A stretch of DNA of 64,000 bases. It comes from Ottelia alismoides (lineage: Eukaryota > Streptophyta > Magnoliopsida > Alismatales > Hydrocharitaceae). Of the stretch, positions 56,370 through 64,000 are shown piece by piece. The notes under the pieces were generated by a model, which did not search any database, was not told the DNA's origin, and saw nothing but the letters and a program-made list of their open reading frames with translations. The stretch is taken from assembly GCA_037367405.1 (NCBI GenBank), contig JAZKJV010010622.1, forward strand, positions 62,001 to 126,000. Direction: 5' to 3'. Each line of letters begins with the position of its first letter. Within the stretch, counting starts at the first letter, position 1. Made by a program: the position numbers and the translations under genes.

Positions 56370-58344
56370 AAGAAGAATGAGAAGTTAGAGAAAAATGAAG
56401 GTGGATGGGATGGGGTGGAAAGGGAGGTTATTATAAAATGGTGGAGTGGAATGGAAGTTGGTGGTAGAAGAGAAGTTATTTTAGAGAGTGGGAATAAATA
56501 AAAGAAAAAATAAAATAAAGTAGGCTACTAAAATACAATAAAATTCGGTGAAGAAAAAAAGGAGAATTTATAAATGAAGACAAACAACATGTACATACTT
56601 TTATACTTTTCTAATTTTATTTTTTTGTATTTTACTAAAAGATCTTTACAAAATATTCACATAAATATAAACAAAATAAAATGCAACAAACAACAATATG
56701 TGAACAAAATTATAAAAGTCAAATTTATTACATTATTTACAACGAGGTCCCAAAACTTAAATTTGAAACAAACTCCAATGTTAATGAAACTACTTTATTG
56801 GATATATAATTTTCTTATTAAACTTTAAAAGTGAGTTTGGTGAATTTGGAGTTCATATAGAGCAGGAATTTGGCCGGAAAGTTGGACTCTACAACTTTTT
56901 CTCTTTTAGATTTAGGAGTATTTATTGGAGGAGGAATTTATTTTGTAATTTTGTATTTTTATATAAATTTTTATAAGATAAATAATTAGCTAAAAAGGAG
57001 TTGAAATGAAATTATTTAAAATACATGAAGTTTTCGGCTATTTATAGGTGAAAACTCCTTTATTTCGCAGCTTTTTATTGTTAATTTATTTTGTGAAATA
57101 TAATATATATTAATTATTGTATATTATTTACAAGAGTCATTTTGTTAATTTATTGATTTTATTGACATTTATTTGAGATTTTACTCAGGGATTTTATTAA
57201 GAACAGAAGATTGAGATGATGAATCGTGGATTCATCAGGTACCAATGTTGGCAATCCCCAAGAATGGTTCCTGAGCCACCATTGATGAAGAGACCTTGCA
57301 TCCTCTCGACTTAGTCTCCAAAATTTTCACCAGTCCATATGGGTTGAGCTAAGTGCTAAGTGTGAGGTTTCTAGCCAAATCACTATCTTAAGAGTCTTAT
57401 GGATGATATGAAGGGTTCTCATTAGATAAAGTGAATTGACTCATGAGCATACTCTTATGGAACCTAAAGAATTAAGTCATCGTGACCTAACATATCTACA
57501 CTTCCAGTCCTCAATGGTTTCCTTTGAAATTATGTGTATCAAGGTCTATTCCAAGCTCCAATCTTCAAACTTTATACAGACTTGTTCAACTGTCTAGGTT
57601 ATTGCGACAAATGTAAATGTTATGCACAATTCAAGGAAAATATTTTTGTGATGCAATATTCAAAATTTGAACTTTTAATGTATTTTCAAAAAGGTATTGC
57701 CAATTTTTTTGCAATTTTTGAAAAAGGTTTTTGCAATTGTTTTTGATTTTTTTAGTATTCAAATTTCTAGGGATTTTTTCAAGACAAGCTTTTTTTTTGG
57801 AAAAAGTAGGTACACATATTTACATGGGAGTGCATCTTGTTATTTACATGTGTTGAGGTTTAAAAGACTTATACAAGAGATATGTCAGTTGCTAAATATA
57901 TATACAATTGGTGAAAAAATTTATTTATTTGGATGATGTACATATTCTTCAATTTTGTTTGAAAATAATTTTACAAATAATTTTGATAACTATAGTTCAA
58001 AATAATTTTTGCAAATAATTTTTACAAACATTTGAAAATCATATTGCAATTATTTTCAAATAGTTTATATAGATTTTTCAAATAGTTTTGCGACCAAGAT
58101 ATTTTTACAAACAAAAATTTTTTACAAAGGTTGAAACATTTTACAAAATATTTTTCAAATGGTTTTGAAATAATGATTCAAATAGATTTTGAAATTATTT
58201 TTCAAATATTTTACATAACATTTTTACCTGGTTTATTAATATATCTATAACAAAGGATTTAAGGAATAATAAACATCTTTTAATTAATTGAGTTAATGAA
58301 TTGTAGAGTATTTTAGCCATATTTTTTGAAAATGCGAAAGTACG

Positions 58345-58400
58345 AGTTATGGCTAACACATATACGAAGTATATGCATTCCCCCCAATCCCATAATGCTT
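58345..58400 (-). other. Conserved palindrome plus C-run motif
   Basis: AGTTATGGCTAACACATATA, then GAAGTATATGC and ATTCCCCCCAATCCC with TGCTTAGC on the plus strand. A diverged form of 1799-1838 and 55457-55510. Confidence 0.5.
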
Positions 58401-58520
58401 AGCTTCAACTATGTCCTCATAGATCAGAGAGAAAAAGAGAAGACATAACTCTTACTAACTATAGAAAACTTTATACTATAATGACTAAAGAATAAACGAA
58501 TGAGAAGTTGACCTTCCCCG

Positions 58521-58552
58521 TTATACTTAGGATGAAATAATCCTAAGTATAA
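58521..58552. repeat. PPT-like hairpin 1 (right 3' UTR)
   Basis: Perfect 13-base arms TTATACTTAGGAT and ATCCTAAGTATAA with a 6-base loop. Confidence 0.8.
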
Positions 58553-58622
58553 CAAACATTACACAAGGAAAAGAGGGTCAAGGATGGGACTAAATGAAAT
58601 CATCAGCTTGACATGTACCCCA

Positions 58623-58650
58623 ATACTTAGGGTAAAATATCCCTAAGTAT
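58623..58650. repeat. PPT-like hairpin 2 (right 3' UTR)
   Basis: Perfect 10-base arms ATACTTAGGG and CCCTAAGTAT with an 8-base loop. Confidence 0.75.
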
Positions 58651-58719
58651 AGACAAAGTATCAAGAGTTAAGGGGACAAGTGAGGGATCAGAGAATGAAC
58701 AACTCAAGGTGAACACCCC

Positions 58720-58752
58720 CTATACTTAGGACAAAGTAAATCCTAAGTATAG
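58720..58752. repeat. PPT-like hairpin 3 (right 3' UTR)
   Basis: Perfect 12-base arms CTATACTTAGGA and TCCTAAGTATAG with a 9-base loop, preceded by a C-run. Confidence 0.8.
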
Positions 58753-58760
58753 CAGTAATG

Positions 58761-60000
58761 AAAGGGGTGACACCTTTTTAAACGAAAAATAAAGAAAAAA
58801 GAAGAGAAAGAAATAACACTCAAAAATATTTTGTTTTGCTCTTTCTGAAGTTGCGGAAGTGGTTGCTTCCAGTTCTTCTTCATATACAACTTGAACATGG
58901 TTAACAACAGACACGAAAGTAGCATGCTCTAAGTAAGGCTTCAACAGTTGTTCGTTGACTACAAATGGTTGTGTGTCAGCTGATAGTTCAGATATCATCA
59001 AGCTACCATTGTCGCGCGCATGTCTCACTGTAAATGGACCAATCCATTTGCTATTCAATTTTTCAAGCAAGATTTTAATTTCCCATAAACAACTAAACCT
59101 TCTAACCTGACTCGAAAGTCTTTCTATGGATGTGCTTGTCATGCCACTTAATGATTGTGTCCTTATGCATCAAGATGTTGTCATATGTGTAATCTCTAAA
59201 TTTTAGTAGTTTGTTCAGATCCAATTTTCTTTTCTTCCTGGCTTTCTTGGAGTCCAAATTGCAAACATTAGTTGTCCATGAGGACTGATTAGTCAGTTAA
59301 ACATGCAAAATGGCATGGCTTATCGTAGACCAGGCAGTAGGGATACATTCGTAATGGTGACCTGTACACGGTCATGTAAGTCCAAAGAACTGAATCAAGT
59401 TGCCAAGATTAGTTCTTGTGATCTGAACACATAAGCTCAACGCAAAATTCCCGAGTCAACTTCTTTACCTCTTTGTTGATGAAGTGACTACCACCATCTG
59501 ATATAAGGATTTTTGGTATCCCAAACCTTGAGAAGATGTGATCTTTCATAAATTTACAAACAGTATGATTGTTTGCTATCCGAGCTAGGATATCCTCCAC
59601 CTAAAGACTCATATAGTATAAAGGAAGAAGCAAGTATTCATAACCCTGACTGTTCGAAAAATGGCCCATGAAGTACATGCCTCAAGCATCAAATATGTCT
59701 GAAATATGAATGAACTTTAGAGGCATTTTACCTCTCATTCCTATGGTACTGATCGTTTTCTAGTAGTCAATGCAATGCTTGACGTAATCTTCTCCATCTT
59801 TAAAAAATATTGGCCACCATCGGCTACTTTGAAGTACTTTTTCTACAGTTCTTCTATCTGAATGGTACCCTACAGATTTACAGTCATGATAATGCATGAG
59901 AACATTTCGAACTTCCTCCTTAGGGATACACATCTGCCATATGCAATCTATCCCCTCATGAAAGAGATATTGGTCCTCCCATTAGTAGAAATGGATATCA
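58761..60000 (-). pseudogene. Integrase domain of right gypsy pol (broken)
   Basis: The core fragment at 59409-59600 has IFSRFGIPKILISDGGSHF with the second catalytic Asp. The C-terminal fragment at 58726-59142 has KLNSKWIGPFTVRHARDNG and LLKPYLEH, with no chromodomain. The HHCC region (59720-60000) is only patchy. The Glu and first Asp parts are disrupted. The final 30 hydrophobic residues of the C-terminal frame are read-through into the 3' UTR and not a real membrane domain. Confidence 0.8.
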
Positions 60001-60560
60001 GACAGAAGCTTGCCCACTTTCAGCTTGGGCCAATCTTGTGGAGTTTTCTTGGACACAAGATAGTTTAAAACATCGGCATACCAGGGGAAAGAGATAACTG
60101 ACAAGATCGCCTCATATGTAAAGCTCTCTATGATCAACTTTAAGTTTGTCTCACAAGATTCTGGCTCGAGAAGTCTCGATAAGTGATCCGCCACCACATT
60201 CTTCACTCCAGGTTTATATCATATTTCTAGGTCAAACTATTGGAGGAGAAGGATCCATTTGATGAGACGTGGTTTTCCATCTTTCTTATGTTGTAGTACT
60301 GAAAAACTGAATGATCTGTGCAAATAATTACTTTGGACACAAGGAGACGGGATCTGAAATTTTCCAAGGCAAAAACTACCGCTAGTAGCTCCTTCTCAGT
60401 GATTGTGTAATTCCTTTAAGCTTCATCGAGCATTTGACTTCCATAGTGAATATCAAATGGGACATTATCTTTCCTTTGTCCTAGTATAACCCCTATGGCA
60501 TAATCTTACACATACATCACAATTTCTAAGGGTAACATCTAATCAGGAGGCTACGATTTA
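60001..60560 (-). pseudogene. RNase H domain of right gypsy pol (broken)
   Basis: Pieces GVILGQRKDNVPFDIHY, RNYTITEKELLAVVFALE and CTDHSVF on the minus strand between 60280 and 60520. Then the linker KNVVADHLSRLL at 60170-60206 and WYADVLNYLVSKK. The Glu and second Asp are present. The first Asp codon is missing beside a stop (MYV-stop-DYA). Confidence 0.8.
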
Positions 60561-61480
60561 GGGGCCTGAGTGATGAGTTCTTTCAGCTGATAGAAAGCAA
60601 TGATTACATGGTCATTGACAATTAAATAATTCTCCTAGACCAAAAGTTTGGTCAACGATCGGGCCAACTTGCTGAAATCTTTGATGAACTATCAGTAGAA
60701 ACCGACATAACCCAAAAATGACCAGATTTGTTTGATTTTTATTGGTGTCTCAAGTTTAGAAATCACATCCACCTTAGCTGGGTCGACATCCATTTCACTT
60801 TTAGATACAACATGACCCAACACAATTCCTTAGATCACCATGAAGTTTCTCTTCTCTCGTGAGAGCACTAGATTGACTTTACAACACCTCCTTAGAACTC
60901 GGTTTAGGTAGTCAAGGCATTGATCAAATGAATCCCTATAGATCATAAAATCATACATGAAAACCTCCAAAATACTACCCACCATGTCAGCGAATACTGC
61001 AAGCATACACCTCTGAAATGTGGCTGGGGCATTGCATAGTTTGAACAATATCCGTCTGAAGGTATATGTCCCAAATGGTCAGTTGAACATGGTCTTCTCT
61101 TCATCTTCAGGAGCTATAGAAACTTGATTGTATCTGGAGTACTCTTCCAAGAAGATGAAATATTCCTTCGCGGCCAGTCTCTCAAGAATCTGGTCAATGC
61201 AAGGCCGTAGGATGCGGTATTTCTTGGAGGAAAGGTTCAATCTTCTGTATTCAATGCACACTCGCCAAGAAATGGGAACTCTGGTTAGGATCTCCTCCAC
61301 TCTGCCATCCTTCACGATAGTGATCCCTGATTTCTTGGGGAGGATGTGCAAGGGACTTACCCATTTAGTGTCAGATATGGGATAGATGAATCCCGCATTG
61401 CACCATTTCTGGATCTCATTCATTACAACCTCCCGAAGGATTGGATTTAGTCTTCTTTGAAATGCACAGGACGGTTAGTT
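60561..61480 (-). pseudogene. Reverse transcriptase domain of right gypsy pol (broken)
   Basis: The frame at 61079-61423 has ISDTKWVSPLHILPKKSGIT, SWRVCIEYRRLN, then motif A as FLEEYSRYNQ. The frame at 60830-61048 continues with KLCNAPATFQRCM and motif C as FMYDF, LVLSREKRNFMV. The motif A Asp is Glu (codon 61145-61147) and the first motif C Asp is Tyr (codon 60953-60955), so two metal ligands are changed. Family assignment is secure. Confidence 0.9.
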
Positions 61481-61960
61481 GTCTTCCTAGATAAAAATGT
61501 GATGTAAACAAAGTAAAGGATTGATCCCACGGAGATCCTAGATATACCAACCTATCATCCTATTGTTACATTCAAGAACCTCCATCAGACGGGATTCTTG
61601 GTCTGCGGTCAAGTGTTCATTGATAATGACCCTATACATATTTGACTCGCCTGCAAGGAAGGCATACTTCATGTTGGATGGAAATGGTTTCAGCTTGGGC
61701 AGAGTTGAAGCTGCTTCACTGGTGACTTCAAAGATGGTAGTAGGTGGTCGCTCTTTTAATTGTCCAATATACACCTTTGACGGTTCTGGCTGATCTTTCA
61801 AAAATTAAGAGAAATTATCAATTAGATCCAGATTATTGAAAAATTCATCAATGATTTGATCTTTGTCTTGCGAGCTCATTGTACCCAAAGAAAGTTATTC
61901 AAAATCATTGGGCACATCAACATAAATATCATCCTCATCAATATAGGGGAATTCAATTTC
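61481..61960 (-). pseudogene. Protease-RT linker of right gypsy pol
   Basis: The frame at 61538-61801 has LKPFPSNMKYAFLAGESNMY and LTADQESRLMEVLECN, then MIGWYI, matching the pre-RT region at 4961-5240 in the left element. Confidence 0.75.
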
Positions 61961-62480
61961 TTACTCCACTTCTTTCTCGAGGTAGAGGAAGTTGTGGATC
62001 TCCATGTTGTCCAGGAAAAGATTTGTATCTTGGAATTCCTTCAAGAATTCACAGTCTTCAAGATGGTTGATTTCACGCACACTCACAAGAGATGTTCCCA
62101 CCGTAGTCTTGGGCTCATAATCAATCTTTATCTTTACTTTGTCACTGCTAGAGCTGAAATTGATCTCTCCAACATCATAATTCACTACTGCTTCAATCGT
62201 TCGGAGGAATGACCGACCAAGAATAATAGGGGTATTGAGCAGAGATGTGGAGACATCCATGTCCAACATGATGAACTCAACATGGAACTAAATACCTTGA
62301 ATAGTTACGATCACGTCCTCCGACATGCCTCTAGACTGCTTGACTAATATGTGTGAATTGCAGAATCATCTTGGTGGGCTTAGGCGGACATAAGTGAGCA
62401 GTCAAGCAGTCATCAAGTTGACATATGATGGATTGTCAAGTAATTTCTTTAAAACTCTTGGTCAGACATTTGGCAACGAA
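61961..62480 (-). pseudogene. Aspartic protease domain of right gypsy pol (broken)
   Basis: The frame at 61961-62269 has MLDMDVS and PIILGRSFLRTIEAVVNYD, as in the left protease. Upstream, the catalytic triplet position reads Asp-Asn-Pro (codons 62429-62437) within a LLDNPSYVNLM segment, where the left copy has Asp-Ser-Gly. The triad is therefore lost, and shifts separate the two halves. Confidence 0.7.
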
Positions 62481-64000
62481 TGAGTGGCACTCCCTTGTCC
62501 TTATTTTTATCTAAGATATTGTCGATGGCATTGACAGTGGCTATGATGAGAATGTGATTTTAAGACTTGCCGCCATGATTTCTTGGATTGTAAGGGTGAG
62601 GTCAACGCCTCGTTGTACATGCATATTTTAATCCTTTTCTTTACAACAACCATGTATTGAAGAGATTTCATGAGAGGCATATTCAAGGCCAAATTCTAAA
62701 TATTTTCTACAATTGCAGGATTAGATAAAACATTTTTTAAAATTTTGAATTTTTTGTTCCTTTTCATTGCTTCATGAAATGAATATAACTCAGAAACTGT
62801 ATTGTCCAAAATCTTGTCCATATCATGATGTATAGGCATATGACAAAAATGTAAAGAATCATCTAGAAGTGGCGGACCAAAAAATGTTGGCTCAGCTTCT
62901 TGATTGGCTCTGGGTCTACTGCGTGCAGGGGCTTCTCTAAGACTAGTGTTGGGGCTACTGCAAGTGCAGGCGTCTCTAATGTTGGTTGGTCTCCACCGAA
63001 GCTGCTACTACTTCATTCTTTCTTTATTTTCAATTTTCTGCATTTTTTGTATCTTTATTACTTTTTCTAATGTTTCTCCAAGATGGTATCTAGCCTTAGT
63101 GCTGGCATGGTTGAAGACTCGCTGTCAGACGTTGGATTCTTTCCCTTCTTACTTGTCGATGGTCGTAGTATTCTACTACTCCTGGGGGTAACACCATTAG
63201 AGATAAACAAATCATTTCTACATGAATTGGGTAGATCACTGCACACTACTTTCTCCTTGTGTCAAAAGTTATTTGGGTTTTCCTTGACCTGGGCTAGTAT
63301 GAATGTCTTTGCAGTTATCAGGTCATCAATCTTCTGGTTCATCTTAGCCATATTTTCACCAGATGAGCCAAACAATCAGGGGTTGGGCTCACCTATGGTG
63401 CCTTGGATGGTTCGGCATGATGAGGCCATTGGCGGTGGTATTGTTGTTGTGGAGGCTGCTGGTTGCAACCTTGATAAGACTGATGGTGAGGAGGTAATGA
63501 AGAATAATGGGAGTACTGAGAATGACTGGAGTATTGGTGATGGTATTGAGTTGTCAGCTGCTATTGATAATAACTCAGATTGTTATAACCAGACTGTTAT
63601 AGACCTTGTTGATAATTCTGCCTCCAGGTGTTGTTGTGTTATGGAGGTTGTTGCTAATGAGAGGGATGGTTGGGTCTTCCAGCCTTTTGCTGATGGGGAT
63701 AGGGCATTTTGCCCATGTTCTAGACCTAGGATAGACCCTGAGGATGGGTCATTTACGCTTTGTTGGTCCATACACTATTTATCTATTGGATGAGCGACTA
63801 GGATGGACAGAACTACTCATGATAGGCAGACTGGGACTCTGGTTGGTACACAACCATCTGTGTTTGGGACTACAGGGGATGCTCGGGGGTCTTCACATAA
63901 TACATATGCTGGACGGGTTGGGGCGACGTGAAACTCAACTAAGGAGGTTGTGTTGTTGTCTCCTTGTTGTCTCCTTCATCTCAACAGACATCTCGATGGT
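62481..64000 (-). pseudogene. Gag C-terminal and Gln-rich linker of right gypsy element
   Basis: The minus strand around 63420-63700 translates to a Gln, His, Pro and Tyr-rich stretch (HHQYSSHSQYSHYSS and GCNQQPPQQQYHRQW) like the linker at 6750-7480. Several stops interrupt it. The plus-strand 236-codon frame over the same bases is a mirror of the CAA/CAG repeats. The Gag core is not yet reached at base 64000. Confidence 0.7.

Larger units (their letters stand above)
55936..57237 (-). repeat. Family 1 LTR fragment, layout c
   Basis: Begins at 57237 with TGATGAATC-CAC-GATTCATCA. It follows the 50996-53923 and 1-1768 LTRs closely through block B (56740-56870), TATA (56362) and donor (56112). 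Homology ends near 55936 inside the presumed intron part, where another 3' UTR is joined. No PPT precedes the LTR start: the flank reads GGTACC instead. Confidence 0.8.
57238..58760 (-). other. 3' UTR of right gypsy element
   Basis: Non-coding. The part 57950-58250 is AT-rich with degenerate repeats of a TTTGAAAATATTT type, related to 16830-17100 in the opposite direction. The part 58345-58400 carries the palindrome and C-run motif. Three hairpins lie at 58521-58552, 58623-58650 and 58720-58752. The last of these overlaps the end of the integrase reading frame. Confidence 0.7.
58726..64000 (-). mobile_element. Right Athila/Tat-type Ty3/gypsy element, gag beyond the edge
   Basis: Minus-strand pol and Gag-protease linker in the same order as the left element: Gln-rich linker (64000-62500), protease, RT, RNase H, integrase, 3' UTR. 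It is more decayed than the left copy, with all three stop codons and many shifts, and belongs to a distinct lineage at the protein level. Gag core, leader and 5' LTR lie outside the window. Confidence 0.85.

Noticed and set aside
57230..57260. GGTACCAATGTTGGCAA beside the LTR start considered as a primer-binding site of a plus-strand element
   Set aside because: The match to tRNA-Asp-type sites is poor and all neighbouring sequence is minus-strand 3' UTR.
55496..58752. Evenly spaced hairpins considered as a CRISPR-like array
   Set aside because: Units are few, unevenly spaced and differ in sequence, and the setting is a plant retrotransposon 3' UTR.
58726..58815. Hydrophobic tail after the integrase, at first sight like an env or membrane segment
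   Set aside because: It is read-through of the AT-rich 3' UTR in a frame that is not kept, and it overlaps a structural hairpin.
63083..63793. 236-codon plus-strand open frame, the second longest in the window
   Set aside because: It is the mirror of the Gln-rich Gag linker on the minus strand. CAA/CAG repeats read backwards give stop-poor Leu/Val/Cys-rich frames. No family resemblance.
1..64000. Search for host protein genes, tRNA and rRNA
   Set aside because: No exon-like frame outside retroelements, no tRNA cloverleaf or rRNA signature that I could recognise by eye. Short unknown genes cannot be fully excluded.

Overview
The window looks like intergenic heterochromatin of a flowering plant. 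It is AT-rich, has no host gene that I can recognise, and is built almost entirely from nested and truncated LTR retrotransposons. The gypsy copies carry the Gag, protease, RT, RNase H and integrase signatures of the non-chromovirus Athila/Tat group (GKPCHLPVEL-type integrase tail, no chromodomain, tRNA-Asp-like primer sites). The copia copy has the initiator tRNA-Met primer site typical of plant copia. I cannot name the species.

Layout from left to right. 1-14415: minus-strand gypsy complex with an LTR running off the left edge (1-1768), a 3' UTR with hairpins, a decayed gag-pol (9051 down to 2307), a leader, a PBS and a 4 kb LTR (10439-14415) that carries a small hAT-like element. 14416-21043: plus-strand family 2 element with two partial LTRs, PBS and PPT but no coding sequence. 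21044-26725: minus-strand 5' half of a gypsy element (gag, leader, PBS, 3 kb LTR). 26726-36300: LTR and 3' UTR fragments in both orientations. About 36300-50222: a minus-strand gypsy LTR split by a copia element (37540-48131) with a clean 5-bp target duplication. About 50223-57237: minus-strand LTR and 3' UTR units in a row. 57238-64000: minus-strand gypsy 3' UTR and decayed pol, with gag beyond the right edge.

The gypsy LTRs fall into two families. Family 1 starts TGATGAATC and comes in three U3 layouts. Family 2 starts TGATAAAT. All family 1 LTRs with a readable centre have a TATA-like box. In six of them a splice-donor-like site lies about 250 bases downstream (weak in one), and in the left element an acceptor-like site lies 30 bases before the gag start. 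Together these predict a spliced gag-pol mRNA that lacks the primer-binding site.

The 3' UTRs hold rows of short hairpins whose arms end in the same AAGTATAGGGGG string that serves as polypurine tract next to the LTRs.

All copies appear dead. The left gag-pol has 30 in-frame stops (21 TAG, 9 TGA, no TAA), as expected from C-to-T decay of methylated CAG and CGA codons, and both RT genes in the window have lost catalytic aspartates.
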